The notes below the pieces were generated by a model that saw only the letters and a program-made list of their open reading frames with translations, did not search any database and was not told where the DNA came from. Shown here in pieces: positions 25,651 to 35,171 of a DNA stretch of 64,000 bases. The stretch covers positions 682,001 to 746,000 of the forward strand of contig CAYWQB010000001.1 of NCBI GenBank assembly GCA_964460785.1, read 5' to 3'. The position numbers were made by a program, and so were the translations under genes. Position 1 is the first letter of the stretch. Every line of letters starts with the position of its first letter. This DNA is from CAYWQB01 sp964460785. GTDB lineage: Bacteria; Chlamydiota; Chlamydiia; Chlamydiales; CAYWQB01.

Positions 25651-26286
25651 CTACTGAACGAGCTTCTTCTTTTGGTCTCGCAATACTTTGACAATACCAG
25701 GGATGACATCCCCTACGCTCTCTATTGCTGGTACGAGCTCATAGAGCATCAGGTCTGCAGCCAAAGCATAATCCTGACCTTCCATGCTTTCAACGATATC
25801 TTTAGCAAGACTCTGCAAGCGTTTGAGGAACTCTTCTATGGGCTCTTCTTGAAAGTGAATGGAGGCAAGGTCTGGAGGTAGCAAGGCTTTCACCTTACTC
25901 CAAAAGCCAAAGAAGCTACGTAGTTCTGCAATAGCTACAGGAGTATCTGAAAGACTTTCTCCCTTCCCTATAGACTCTGCAAACTTTCGAAGGTTTTGAA
26001 CGAGAGACTGGTTTGCAATGGCAACTTCATCAAAGGTTTGAATAAGAAAGTCATGTAGACTGACCACCGTCAGCTCAATCGTTTCATCCCCAGATAAATA
26101 GTCATCCTTGATCGCCTGAAAGTCCTGCTCAGAATAATTTTTTGCATTAATCTTGATACCCGTAGGTACTTTACCCACAGATAATAAAAGATCTTCGAGC
26201 TCATCAACAAATCGCTGCCAAGTTAAAGATTTGCTTGCATCAACCTCTAACTCGAGCCGTTTGCCCTCAATGATTACATGGACCAT
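25651..26286 (-). CDS. Unknown protein heading the fliS operon, 211 aa
   Basis: I do not recognise a family. The first 75 residues look like a compact alpha/beta unit (VHVIIEGKRLELEVD, then a helix FVDELEDLLLSVG, then PTGIKINAKNYSEQDF, then ETIELTVVSL). The rest is helical, with LIQTFDEVAIANQSLVQNL, ELRSFFGFWSKVKALLP and MEGQDYALAADLMLYEL. It is acidic and soluble, with no signal peptide. AGGGGGG lies 5 bases before the ATG at 26286, and it ends 10 bases before fliS. In many bacteria the cap gene fliD or fliW/csrA occupies this place; none of those motifs are seen. A link to export or regulation is inferred from position only. Confidence 0.65.
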   Translation of the reverse strand: MVHVIIEGKRLELEVDASKSLTWQRFVDELEDLLLSVGKVPTGIKINAKNYSEQDFQAIKDDYLSGDETIELTVVSLHDFLIQTFDEVAIANQSLVQNLRKFAESIGKGESLSDTPVAIAELRSFFGFWSKVKALLPPDLASIHFQEEPIEEFLKRLQSLAKDIVESMEGQDYALAADLMLYELVPAIESVGDVIPGIVKVLRDQKKKLVQ

Positions 26287-26411
26287 AAACACCCCCCTCT
26301 ATATGATTGTCCACGCTTTGGCGATTCGCGTCAAGAGCCTTCCAGGAGCAGGGGGCTCTCTATAAGAGCAATAAAAGACCTAATACAACCAAGGTAAATG
26401 AGTTAGCAAAA

Positions 26412-27209
26412 ATGATCGGTTTTTGTCCTTTAGCATCTGGATCAAAAGGAAACTGCCTTTACCTAGGCACAGAAAAAACAAAAATCCTGATCGATGCTGG
26501 AATCAGTGGAAAAGCCATCAAAGAGCGTTTAGCCCAAATTGGGGTAGCGATTGAGTCTATTGATGCAGTACTCATTTCTCACGAGCATACAGATCATATT
26601 CAAGGCTTACGCATCTTAGCTGGGAAGCTAGGCAAACCCATTCTAGCAAACCACGAAACAGCACAAGCCATTCAGCAGTCCAGCGCGAAACCTTATGCAT
26701 TTAAAATTTTTTCCACTGGTGACAGCTTCAGCTTTAAAGACTTAGACATACACCCCTTCACCATCCAGCATGATGCATGCGACCCTGTTGCTTTTGCCAT
26801 CCAATTTCAATCGGTTAAACTAGGGATCTGCACAGACCTTGGTTTTGCTACAGCTCTTGTGAAACATCACTTACAAGAATGTGATTACCTCTACTTAGAG
26901 GCAAACCATGACCCTCATATGGTCCATGCCTGCCCGCGCCCCTATAGCTACAAACAGCGTGTTTTAAGTCGAATGGGACACCTTTCTAATCAAGCCTGTG
27001 GGGAGTTGATTTTAGATGTCTTCCATGAAGGTCTGCGACACGTCTATCTTGCTCACCTCTCCTCTGAGTGTAATTCAGAAAGAAAAGCTTTTACGCATAT
27101 TCAAAAAATGCTGAGTAAGCAATCGATCGAACTCCCTCTTTCCATTGCCAAGCAAGAAGCTGTAAGTCCTCCTATCCTCTTCACCGAGCTCTCAAACCTT
27201 TCCGCTTAA
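26412..27209 (+). CDS. YycJ/WalJ-like metallo-beta-lactamase-fold hydrolase
   Basis: A 265-residue metallo-beta-lactamase-fold protein. The N-terminus MIGFCPLASGSKGNCLYL and the metal motif LISHEHTDHIQGL (H-x-H-x-D-H, about residues 55-65) match the YycJ/WalJ branch. Further ligands are in GICTDLGFAT, EANHDPHM and LAHLSSECN. YycJ-like enzymes act as 5' exonucleases in DNA repair in Gram-positives. The ATG at 26412 starts at the conserved N-terminus but has no strong ribosome site; an upstream frame to 26307 lacks family likeness. The end overlaps the convergent E1 gene by 4 bases. Confidence 0.8.
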   Translation: MIGFCPLASGSKGNCLYLGTEKTKILIDAGISGKAIKERLAQIGVAIESIDAVLISHEHTDHIQGLRILAGKLGKPILANHETAQAIQQSSAKPYAFKIFSTGDSFSFKDLDIHPFTIQHDACDPVAFAIQFQSVKLGICTDLGFATALVKHHLQECDYLYLEANHDPHMVHACPRPYSYKQRVLSRMGHLSNQACGELILDVFHEGLRHVYLAHLSSECNSERKAFTHIQKMLSKQSIELPLSIAKQEAVSPPILFTELSNLSA

Positions 27210-29227
27210 TAAGATAGAAGAGACCGCACCTCGTTTTCTATTGTCTGTACAGAAGGAAGCATTGCATCTTCTAAGACTTTTGAATAGGGAACGGGAATAT
27301 CATAAGCACAATGACGCCGAATTGGAGCATCAAGATATTCAAAGGCTTCTTGCGCTAAAGTCGCTGCAATCTCTCCACCAAAGCCTCCTGTTAAGCAAGC
27401 TTCATGGACAATGAGAGCACGCCCTGTTTTCTTTACAGAGGCTAGAACTGTTTCTCTATCCCATGGAGAAATGGTACGTAAATCGATAAGCTCTATAGAT
27501 GCATTACCTTCCCTTGCAAAGCGCCCTGCCAATTCATTGACCAAAGCAACCATCATCCCCCAAGAGATCACGGTTAGATCCTCTCCTTCTCGAACAACTT
27601 TTGCTTTTCCCAGTTGGAGAAGCGTGTGTTGATCAGGCTCTTTACGGGCTGCAAACTTCCTTTGCCGGTAGATGGCTTTATGCTCTAAAAAAACAACAGG
27701 GTTTGGATTGCGAATGGAGGCCTTAAGCAGAGCTTTTGCATCTGCAGCATTACTTGGGTATACCACCTGCAAGCCTGGCATATGTGCAAGAAAGGCTTCT
27801 ATATTTTGTGAGTGGTAAGGGCCTCCTTGAATGTACCCTCCTGTAGGCATTCGTATAACAGAAGGACAATTCCATTCCCCTCCGCTGCGATAACAGATGC
27901 TCGCTTGCTCATTCCCTAGCTGATTCATACCGGGCCATAAGTAGTCTGCAAACTGTACCTCTGCAACAGGGATGACATGCCCTGTGGTTGCTAAACCAGT
28001 TGTAACCCCCACAATTGTGGACTCAGCAAGTGGTGTATTAAAACAACGCTCTTTACCAAAAGTCTTTGTGAGCCCTTGTGTGACGCCAAATACACCTCCC
28101 TTACCATGTGCCACATCTTGGCCAAAGACACAAACCCGAGGATCTCGCTCCATTTCTTCACGCAAAGCGTGATTTAACGCATCGACCATCACGATTTCTT
28201 CCCCAGTCTCAGCAGGATCCTCTTCCGAAACCATCTCTGTCTGCTCTGCATATAGGTGGTCACATACGGAGTCTGCAGAGGGGAAAGGGAGGGTTTCTGC
28301 TTGCTTAGATGCTTCTTCGACCTCTTTTTCTGCTGCCTCTTGCAAGTTTTGCAAGTCTTTTTCAGAGGCTAGGTCATGCTTAAGAAGATAGGCTTCCATC
28401 TTCGCGATGGGATCACGTTGGCGATCAGCAGTAAAGTCTTTATCTGTTTTGTATTTGTTATGGTCATCGCTATTACTATGTGGCGCTAACCGAGGAATAT
28501 GCGCAACAATGAGTGCTGGCCCCTGCCCCGAACGAACAAACTCTACCGCTCGCTCTGTAGCAGGACCGACTTGGTCGTAGTCTGTCCCATCAACATCTTC
28601 AATATGAAGAGGTTGATAACCTGTCGCTAAGTTTTTGACCGATTGTCCTGTTGTCTGTTCTGATGCAGGCACAGAAATAGCCCATCCATTATCTTGAATG
28701 ACGAATAGAACAGGCAGTTGATGAATCGAAGCGAAGTTTAGTGCTTCATGAAAATCACCCTGAGAAGTTGAGCCATCTCCACCAGAGACATAAACAACTT
28801 TCCCTTTTTTCTTACTGAGCTGAAGCCCTTTAGCACAGCCAACTGCTTGCAAATATTGTGAGCCCACCACGCTGGACTGAGGGGGCATATTCATTTCTTT
28901 ATGAGAAAAGTGGGCTGGCATCATACGCCCTTTGGAGTGGTGGGAGGTTTCTCTTGTCAGGAAAGCTCCGATCAACTCATCTAGCGCGCAACCATAACCA
29001 ACGCCAAAAGGTTGATCACGGTAGTAAGGGTATGCCCAGTCCTCTCCAGCCTGTAAAGCATGAGCAACTGTAACACCGATCATTTCATGCCCCTCAGCGG
29101 AAAGCTGAAGAGCCGCTCCTTTATTTTGCCGAGATAGCCGAAACATTTTTTGATCAAGATATCTAGAGCGGTACATATCTCGGATCACAGCAAGAGGAGA
29201 GCCCTTACTTTTTTTCTTAGCAGCCAT
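27206..29227 (-). CDS. 2-oxoacid dehydrogenase E1, alpha and beta subunits fused
   Basis: A 673-residue single-chain E1. The alpha half (1 to about 320) has the thiamine diphosphate motif GDGSTSQGDFHEALNFA. The beta half (about 345-673) has RVCVFGQDVAHGKGGVFGVT, ESTIVGVTTGLA and EHKAIYRQRK. It decarboxylates pyruvate or branched-chain 2-oxoacids and passes the acyl group to the lipoyl E2. The fused form is normal in Chlamydia, where I recall it beside dnaJ as here. A leucine dehydrogenase gene lies 2.2 kb away on the same strand, so branched-chain 2-oxoacids are a reasonable substrate guess. It starts 21 bases after dnaJ with a GAGG ribosome site. Confidence 0.92.
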   Translation of the reverse strand: MAAKKKSKGSPLAVIRDMYRSRYLDQKMFRLSRQNKGAALQLSAEGHEMIGVTVAHALQAGEDWAYPYYRDQPFGVGYGCALDELIGAFLTRETSHHSKGRMMPAHFSHKEMNMPPQSSVVGSQYLQAVGCAKGLQLSKKKGKVVYVSGGDGSTSQGDFHEALNFASIHQLPVLFVIQDNGWAISVPASEQTTGQSVKNLATGYQPLHIEDVDGTDYDQVGPATERAVEFVRSGQGPALIVAHIPRLAPHSNSDDHNKYKTDKDFTADRQRDPIAKMEAYLLKHDLASEKDLQNLQEAAEKEVEEASKQAETLPFPSADSVCDHLYAEQTEMVSEEDPAETGEEIVMVDALNHALREEMERDPRVCVFGQDVAHGKGGVFGVTQGLTKTFGKERCFNTPLAESTIVGVTTGLATTGHVIPVAEVQFADYLWPGMNQLGNEQASICYRSGGEWNCPSVIRMPTGGYIQGGPYHSQNIEAFLAHMPGLQVVYPSNAADAKALLKASIRNPNPVVFLEHKAIYRQRKFAARKEPDQHTLLQLGKAKVVREGEDLTVISWGMMVALVNELAGRFAREGNASIELIDLRTISPWDRETVLASVKKTGRALIVHEACLTGGFGGEIAATLAQEAFEYLDAPIRRHCAYDIPVPYSKVLEDAMLPSVQTIENEVRSLLSY

Positions 29228-29248
29228 GCTTAAACCTCACATAAAGAG

Positions 29249-30397
29249 TTAAGAAAAGAAGGCCTTTACTTTTTCAAAAAAGGAGCGTCTTTTAGGGTGA
29301 TTATGCTCGCCTTCTAACTCTGAAAACTCCTTTAGCAGCTCTTTTTGTTTAGAGCTAAGCTTTGTAGGAGTTTCCACTGCTACTCTTACCAGTAAATCGC
29401 CTTTTCCGCGACCATGAACATTTGGGAACCCTTCTCCCCTCACACGGAAAACCTTCCCACTTTGGGTGCCTTCCGGGATAGAAATACGGCATGTTTTACC
29501 TGGGGCAGGGATTTCTTTCTTCACCCCAAGAGCTGCTTCTGTAAAGCTAATAGGCAGCTCTACGAGAATATCATCTTCATCTCTTTTGAAAATTTCATGT
29601 GGACGCACTTCAATAAAAACAAAGAGGTCTCCTGGAGGGCCTCCGCCTTCACCTGCATCTCCATAACCTGCCATGCGAAGACGCATGCCGCTATCCACTC
29701 CTGCAGGGATCGAAATTTTTACGCGACGACGCTCTTTTTTGCGCCCAGCACCCTTACAATCGGGGCAAGGGTTCACAATTTTTTGTCCTGTTCCATGACA
29801 GTGGTGACAAGCTGTGGTCATACTGAAAAAACCACGAGTCTGGTGCAGCTGGCCAGAGCCTCCACAATGGGAGCAAGTCTGAATATCAGAAGAGGACTTT
29901 GCGCCTTTCCCATCACATGTGCTGCAAGTGGCATAGGTTTGGAGAGCGATCTCTTTCTCTACTCCACGAATCGCTTCTTCGAAGGTGATTGTCAAAGAGG
30001 CTTTTTTACTCGCTCCCTGCTGAGCATAATGCCCTCCTCCAGCTTGGCCTCCGCCAAAGAAAGATTCAAAAATGGACTCTCGCCCTCCCCCTCCAAATGC
30101 ATCCATGAAGGTGCGTAAAGCATCATCCATTGAGGAGAAGCCTCCATGCCCCCCTCCAAAGCCTCCGCCTTGAGCGCCGTTAACACCGGCCTCTCCATAG
30201 CGGTCATATAGCTCTCTTTTCTGAGGATCCCCTAAAACATCGTAGGCTTCAGAAATCTTTTTAAACTGCTCTTCTGCTTGGGCATCATCAGGATTTTTGT
30301 CTGGGTGGTACTTTAACGCCTTCTTGCGATATGCCTTCTTAATCTCTTCAGCTGAAGCGCCTTCGGAAACCCCAAGAGTTTGATAGTAGTCCGCCAT
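29249..30397 (-). CDS. dnaJ: DnaJ (Hsp40) co-chaperone
   Basis: A 382-residue type I DnaJ. It has an N-terminal J domain with the HPD tripeptide ([11 protein letters not shown]), a Gly/Phe-rich linker with unusually many Gly residues (about 75-130), and four zinc repeats ([32 protein letters not shown]). Two substrate-binding beta domains follow. It stimulates the ATPase of DnaK and hands over unfolded clients. No CIRCE inverted repeat is visible in the 118-base leader. A TATACT -10-like box lies on the minus strand at 30439-30444. It precedes the E1 fusion in a leftward cluster. Confidence 0.95.
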   Translation of the reverse strand: MADYYQTLGVSEGASAEEIKKAYRKKALKYHPDKNPDDAQAEEQFKKISEAYDVLGDPQKRELYDRYGEAGVNGAQGGGFGGGHGGFSSMDDALRTFMDAFGGGGRESIFESFFGGGQAGGGHYAQQGASKKASLTITFEEAIRGVEKEIALQTYATCSTCDGKGAKSSSDIQTCSHCGGSGQLHQTRGFFSMTTACHHCHGTGQKIVNPCPDCKGAGRKKERRRVKISIPAGVDSGMRLRMAGYGDAGEGGGPPGDLFVFIEVRPHEIFKRDEDDILVELPISFTEAALGVKKEIPAPGKTCRISIPEGTQSGKVFRVRGEGFPNVHGRGKGDLLVRVAVETPTKLSSKQKELLKEFSELEGEHNHPKRRSFFEKVKAFFS

Positions 30398-30515
30398 AAC
30401 TCATTCGCCCTTTGAAAATTCTCTTATTTGGAGATAAGAGTATACCTCTGCAGATCTTTTCGATAAAGAAAAATAGCAGTTACTCAAGTTTATTGCTAAA
30501 TAGCTCTTAGAAAGA

Positions 30516-30689
30516 CTAGCGGTTGTAGCGCTTTGCGTTCTTAGACTTTAGTCGTCGACGAACAGAAGGCTTCTCATAAAAACGTCTGCTTTTAAAAGCC
30601 TTAAGAATGCCTTCGCGGTCAACTTGCTTTTTTAAATTGCGCAACGCTCTTTCAACAGGCTCTCCTGGCCGTACTCGTACTTGCGTCAT
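30516..30689 (-). CDS. rpsU: 30S ribosomal protein bS21
   Basis: A 57-residue basic protein, found by translating the gap between dnaJ and tsaB: it begins [20 protein letters not shown], then has [18 protein letters not shown] and ends [10 protein letters not shown]. This is the standard length and the conserved pattern of bS21 (Arg/Lys-rich helices, [11 protein letters not shown]). It binds the 30S platform near the anti-Shine-Dalgarno end of 16S rRNA. It lies between dnaJ and tsaB, the order I recall from C. trachomatis. Confidence 0.95.
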   Translation of the reverse strand: MTQVRVRPGEPVERALRNLKKQVDREGILKAFKSRRFYEKPSVRRRLKSKNAKRYNR

Positions 30690-30815
30690 TCGTTCCTCAT
30701 TCTTTTATTTATGAATTACCATCAATATAGCAAAAAAAGTAAAAAAGGGCAGCCCCTTAGACTCAAGGGCGCTGAGCATACAGGACTAGACAATTAACAG
30801 CAATCCTCCTTCATC

Positions 30816-31439
30816 TTATCTAGAAGAATGGAAGGGTGATGGCCGCAAATAGCAGACCTCTAGTGGGGGTTGTTGAGGGGAAAACTGGTCAGCCCATTCG
30901 GCAAGGGGCTTTACAGATTCTGCCGGGGGAATAAACTGTGACGGTTCAAAGTTTGAGATAGGAACAGAGCTACTCCACACCCGCCCATTAGCTAGTTCTT
31001 TTTTCACCTCTAGCTCACTCATAATTAAAGGAGCTTCCAGCTCTAACACTCCTTTTTGAGTAAACTCCCCCCTTTGGGCAAAGAAATCTCCCCGCCTTGC
31101 ATCATAAAGCAAAAGGAAGGGGCAATCTGTCTCTGGAAGGGAAAAAGCTAAGCTAGATACAGGATAGAGCGCAACTCCACATGCCGCTGCCATTCCCTGT
31201 GCAAGGGCTAAGGCAATGCGAATACCTGTAAAAGAGCCTGGCCCAACCCCCACAACGATGCCTTTCAAATCTTTAGGAGTGATGTCTCTTTCTTTAAGCA
31301 ATTGATCAACAGCTGGAGCTAAGTCCTTCCCCCCACCCTTTCCGCCTTTGACCAGGCGAAAAGTTTCTCCTTCGGGATCGATGAGGGAAAGTACATTCCT
31401 TTCTGAACTGCTATCTAAAAGAAGCAAAGGCTTTTTCAT
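30816..31439 (-). CDS. tsaB: tRNA t6A biosynthesis protein TsaB (YeaZ)
   Basis: A 207-residue ASKHA-fold protein. It has an N-terminal LLDSSSERNVLSLID, the conserved GVGPGSFTGIRIALALAQGMA segment near residue 65-85, and the DARRGDFFAQRG motif near 110. TsaB is the non-catalytic partner of TsaD in making threonylcarbamoyl-adenosine on tRNAs that read ANN codons. The ATG overlaps the stop of the leucine dehydrogenase gene (TAATG), so translation of the two is probably coupled. Standard length for the short TsaB form. Confidence 0.9.
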   Translation of the reverse strand: MKKPLLLLDSSSERNVLSLIDPEGETFRLVKGGKGGGKDLAPAVDQLLKERDITPKDLKGIVVGVGPGSFTGIRIALALAQGMAAACGVALYPVSSLAFSLPETDCPFLLLYDARRGDFFAQRGEFTQKGVLELEAPLIMSELEVKKELANGRVWSSSVPISNFEPSQFIPPAESVKPLAEWADQFSPQQPPLEVCYLRPSPFHSSR

Positions 31440-32476
31440 TATGCCGGTTGATCAGCCAATGCGAGGCGTTCCTCTGCAATTAGATCCGCCACTGCGCGTG
31501 TAGACTTCTGCAAATTTTTGGAGCGGTCGATGACTTCTGTGATTGCATCATAAATAGTCATCACTCGCTCGCGAGCTGCCTCTGCCGTAAAACCTTCTTT
31601 TTCATATACGACACACATCAATCCACCTGCGTTAATCGCATAGTCAGGAGCATAGAGGATTCCTCGCTTCATCAATTCCTCTCCATGCTTATCTGGATAA
31701 GCTAACTGGTTGTTTGCTGCTCCAGCAACCACTTTACATTTGAGTCGTGAGATTGTGGCATCATTGATCACTCCCCCAAGCGCACAAGGAGCAAATACAT
31801 CACATTCAACATCATAAATATCTTTTGGCTCGACGACTTGAGCTCCATAAAGCTCTTGCATCTCTTTTAGCTTTGCTTGGTCGACATCTGTAACTGTCAA
31901 CTTAGCTCCGAGCTGATGGAGTTCTTTACACAAAAGAGCTCCTACATGCCCTAGCCCTTGCACAGCAATATGCAGGCCTTCAAAATTATCCTTTCCCCAA
32001 ACAGATTGGACACAAGCTTGGATTCCACGTCGAACCCCAAGAGCTGTGTAAGGAGAGGGCACCCATTTTGGGTCTAAGCCGAAAACATGGCTTGTCTGCG
32101 TTCTAGCTTCACGCAAATCATCTGTCGTCGTTCCGCTATCTTCTCCAGTGATGTAGCGTCCGCCTAAATCTTCGATAAAGCGCCCATAAGCACGATAGAG
32201 AGCCTTGCGATCATACTCACCATTTGGACACATGATCACAGTTTTCCCTCCGCCGTAGTTCAAACCACAGAAAGCTGCTTTGTAGGTCATTCCCTGAGCA
32301 AGACGGATTGCATCTAAAATAGCCATATCTTCATGATCATAATGCAAGCAGCGGCACCCTCCAAGTGCAGGCCCCAAGCGGGTATCATTGATTGCTACAA
32401 TAGCTTTCAGTCCGGTCTTCGCATCATAACGAATATGGAGTTCATTTTGGTTGTGTATTTCCATAAATTCAAACAT
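31439..32476 (-). CDS. ldh: Leucine/amino acid dehydrogenase (Glu/Leu/Phe/Val family)
   Basis: A 345-residue NAD-linked amino acid dehydrogenase. Recognisable parts: LGPALGGCRCLHY, MTYKAAFCGLNYGGGKTVI (catalytic Lys), GEDSGTTTDDL and the nucleotide motif VQGLGHVGALLCKEL near residue 175. The short length and GPALGG motif fit leucine dehydrogenase rather than the longer glutamate enzymes. It interconverts branched-chain amino acids and 2-oxoacids, which the nearby E1 component may then use. The GAGGAG ribosome site is 8 bases from the ATG. It faces the lon gene across a 232-base divergent region. Confidence 0.88.
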   Translation of the reverse strand: MFEFMEIHNQNELHIRYDAKTGLKAIVAINDTRLGPALGGCRCLHYDHEDMAILDAIRLAQGMTYKAAFCGLNYGGGKTVIMCPNGEYDRKALYRAYGRFIEDLGGRYITGEDSGTTTDDLREARTQTSHVFGLDPKWVPSPYTALGVRRGIQACVQSVWGKDNFEGLHIAVQGLGHVGALLCKELHQLGAKLTVTDVDQAKLKEMQELYGAQVVEPKDIYDVECDVFAPCALGGVINDATISRLKCKVVAGAANNQLAYPDKHGEELMKRGILYAPDYAINAGGLMCVVYEKEGFTAEAARERVMTIYDAITEVIDRSKNLQKSTRAVADLIAEERLALADQPA

Positions 32477-32641
32477 CAGCGAGACTCCTCAATCAATTCT
32501 TTAACTTTTTAAGCAGACAGGGATTAGCCTAAAAGAGGGGTTTTATAGAAGATCTTTTGATTTAATGCCATTTTTTTTCCCGCTTCCCCCTTGAAACGAA
32601 GAGTTCCTACACCTTATTTTGTAAAAGCCGGCCAGCATATA

Positions 32642-32670
32642 TTGAAATGATTCAGAATGAGTGGTAAGCT
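32642..32670 (+). promoter_or_regulatory. Possible promoter of lon
   Basis: TTGAAA (32642-32647), a 17-base spacer and TAAGCT (32665-32670). The start would be near 32677. This would exclude the upstream ATG at 32661 and fits initiation at the TTG of 32709. Confidence 0.35.
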
Positions 32671-32708
32671 ACTTCACTATTTTTATCCTGTTATTACGGA
32701 GAATCACT

Positions 32709-35171
32709 TTGTTCGAAGAGGTTTTTGAAGAAGACGATACAGTGGAAGATGCAACTGAAGAGGCTCTTTATGCATCAGCCTCCGATGATGCGGCAGGAGG
32801 CAAGCCAGCAACACCTAAAAGTGTGGCCATACTCCCCTTATCACGACGCCCATTCTTCCCTGGCATGGCAGCCCCAATCCTTGTAGAACCCGGTCCTCAC
32901 TATGACCTTCTTAAAGAGGCCATAGAAAAGGAAAATAAATTTTTAGGACTTTTCCTCACACAGGATGAAGATCTTGACCCAGCAAAAGCCAAACTAAAAG
33001 ACCTTTGCAAAACTGGTGTTTTAGCACGTATTCTAAGAATTATTCCCCTTGAGCAAGGCGGAGCGCAAGTGATTCTCAATATGGAGAAGCGCATCACCAT
33101 CACCAAAGGGATCAAAGGCAAATACCTGAATGCAGAGATCAAGGCTCATGAAGAAGAGGTTGCGAAAACTGACAGCATCAAAGCCTACTCGATCAACATT
33201 ATTTCTTCGATCAAGGAGCTGATCAAGCTCAACCCCTTATTCAAAGAAGAATTACAGGTTTTTCTTGGCCACTCGGACTTTACAGAGCCTGCTAAGCTAG
33301 CAGATTTTGCCGCAGCCTTAACCACTGCGAACCGAAAAGAGCTCCAGGAAATTCTTGACTGTCTCGACATTCATGAGCGCATGGCCAAAACTTTAGTGCT
33401 CTTGAAAAAAGAGATGGATCTATCGAAGCTTCAACACAACATCCATCAAAAAATTGAATACAACATTTCCAAAGCCCAGCGTGAGTTCTTCCTCAAAGAA
33501 CAGCTGCGTGCGATTAAAAAAGAATTGGGAATGGAAAAAGATGACAAGCTTTGCGACCTAGAAAAATTCCAAGAGCGCATCGATAAGTTAGACATCCCCG
33601 AAGAGGTTGAAAATACAATCTCCGAAGAAATGGAAAAGCTCTCTTCTCTCGACCCTATGTCGAGTGAATACTCTGTGTGTAGAGGTTACTTAGACTGGCT
33701 GACCATCATCCCTTGGGGCCAAAAAATTGAAGAAGAGCGCTCTTTAGATGAAGCAGAAACAATTCTCAACAAAGACCATTATGGCCTTGAAGATATCAAG
33801 GAACGAATTATTGAACTCTTGAGCATTGGAAAACTCTCCAGCTCTGTGAAGGGAAATATTCTCTGCCTAGTCGGCCCTCCTGGGGTTGGAAAAACAAGCA
33901 TCGGTAAGAGCATTGCGAAAACCCTAGGCAGAAAGTTTTATCGATTTTCTGTGGGAGGCATGCGAGATGAAGCTGAGATCAAGGGACATCGCAGGACCTA
34001 TGTCGGCGCTATGCCAGGCAAGATGATCCAAGCCCTCAAGTCAGCTCAATCGATGAACCCTGTGATCATGATTGATGAAGTAGATAAGATTGGCAGTAGC
34101 TACAATGGTGATCCAGCATCCGCCCTACTTGAAGTACTTGATCCCGAACAAAACACAGACTTTTCCGATCACTACCTCGATGTAAAGGTTGACCTATCCA
34201 ATGTACTTTTCATCTTAACTGCCAATGTACTCGATACCATTCCAGAGCCACTTAAAGACCGCATGGAAGTCTTGCGCTTGTCTGGATATGTGCTTGAAGA
34301 CAAGCTTAAAATCGCGACGAAGTATTTAATCCCAAGAAACCGCAAAGAAGCTGGGCTCAAGGCATCCCAAATCCGGTTTACACAAGCAGCTTTAAGCCAC
34401 ATCATCAATGGTTATGCTCGAGAAGCAGGTGTTCGAAACCTAAACAACCTCCTCCGCAAAATAATGCGCAAAGTCGCCACACAACTTGTTCGAGGACTGG
34501 AAAAAAAGGGAGGGAAAACACCCCTCAACTACCAAGTTACTCCTAAAAGCCTAAAGGAGTATCTCGGCCAACCTCTCTTTACTTCTGACCGCCTATACCC
34601 CCAGACACCAATAGGCGTCTGTACAGGTTTAGCCTGGACATCTCTTGGAGGAGCCACTCTTTATATTGAGTCTGTTCGCACACCATCTGAAAAGGTAGAG
34701 CTCATTCTTACTGGCCAAGCGGGAGATGTGATGAAGGAGTCGTCTCAAATTGCTTGGACCTATGTTCAAAGTGACTTAGCTAACTTAGCACCAAAGGCTC
34801 ACTTTTTCCAAAAGTCAAAAGTGCACATGCACATCCCTGAAGGAGCCACTCCTAAGGATGGCCCCTCTGCTGGCATCACAATGGCTACCTCCATCCTCTC
34901 ACTAGCCCTTAAAAAACCGATTGCAAAAGACTTAGGAATGACTGGAGAGCTTACTCTTACAGGGCGCGTACTCCCTGTAGGAGGAATTAAGGAGAAACTT
35001 ATTGCAGCAAAACGGTCGGGCTTAAAACATATTCTTCTGCCAAAAGAAAACATGCGAGACCACGACGAGCTTCCTGATCACATCAAGAAGTCCTTACGAG
35101 TCACCTTTGTTGACCACTACCGTGAAGTCTTTGCGATTGCATTTGGCAAAAGGAAAGGAAAAAGCGCATGA
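32709..35171 (+). CDS. lon: ATP-dependent protease Lon
   Basis: An 820-residue Lon: N-terminal substrate domain (VAILPLSRRPFFPGMAAPI), coiled-coil, AAA+ module with P-loop GPPGVGKTS near residue 394 and IDEVDKIG, and the protease domain with catalytic Ser in PKDGPSAGIT (near 719) and Lys in GGIKEKLIAAKR (near 762). It degrades damaged and regulatory proteins in the cytoplasm. I take the TTG at 32709 as the start, since GGAG lies 7 bases before it and the text upstream (SYFTIFILLLRR) is unlike Lon. The stop overlaps the next ATG (ATGA). Confidence 0.95.
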   Translation: MFEEVFEEDDTVEDATEEALYASASDDAAGGKPATPKSVAILPLSRRPFFPGMAAPILVEPGPHYDLLKEAIEKENKFLGLFLTQDEDLDPAKAKLKDLCKTGVLARILRIIPLEQGGAQVILNMEKRITITKGIKGKYLNAEIKAHEEEVAKTDSIKAYSINIISSIKELIKLNPLFKEELQVFLGHSDFTEPAKLADFAAALTTANRKELQEILDCLDIHERMAKTLVLLKKEMDLSKLQHNIHQKIEYNISKAQREFFLKEQLRAIKKELGMEKDDKLCDLEKFQERIDKLDIPEEVENTISEEMEKLSSLDPMSSEYSVCRGYLDWLTIIPWGQKIEEERSLDEAETILNKDHYGLEDIKERIIELLSIGKLSSSVKGNILCLVGPPGVGKTSIGKSIAKTLGRKFYRFSVGGMRDEAEIKGHRRTYVGAMPGKMIQALKSAQSMNPVIMIDEVDKIGSSYNGDPASALLEVLDPEQNTDFSDHYLDVKVDLSNVLFILTANVLDTIPEPLKDRMEVLRLSGYVLEDKLKIATKYLIPRNRKEAGLKASQIRFTQAALSHIINGYAREAGVRNLNNLLRKIMRKVATQLVRGLEKKGGKTPLNYQVTPKSLKEYLGQPLFTSDRLYPQTPIGVCTGLAWTSLGGATLYIESVRTPSEKVELILTGQAGDVMKESSQIAWTYVQSDLANLAPKAHFFQKSKVHMHIPEGATPKDGPSAGITMATSILSLALKKPIAKDLGMTGELTLTGRVLPVGGIKEKLIAAKRSGLKHILLPKENMRDHDELPDHIKKSLRVTFVDHYREVFAIAFGKRKGKSA

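Noticed and set aside
29414..30118. 234-codon rightward frame opposite dnaJ
   Set aside because: Antisense to the Gly- and Cys-rich part of dnaJ; no ribosome site and no recognisable domain.
30398..30515. CIRCE operator for HrcA ahead of dnaJ
   Set aside because: The TTAGCACTC-N9-GAGTGCTAA pattern is absent; only a 7-bp hairpin (30421-30440) is present.
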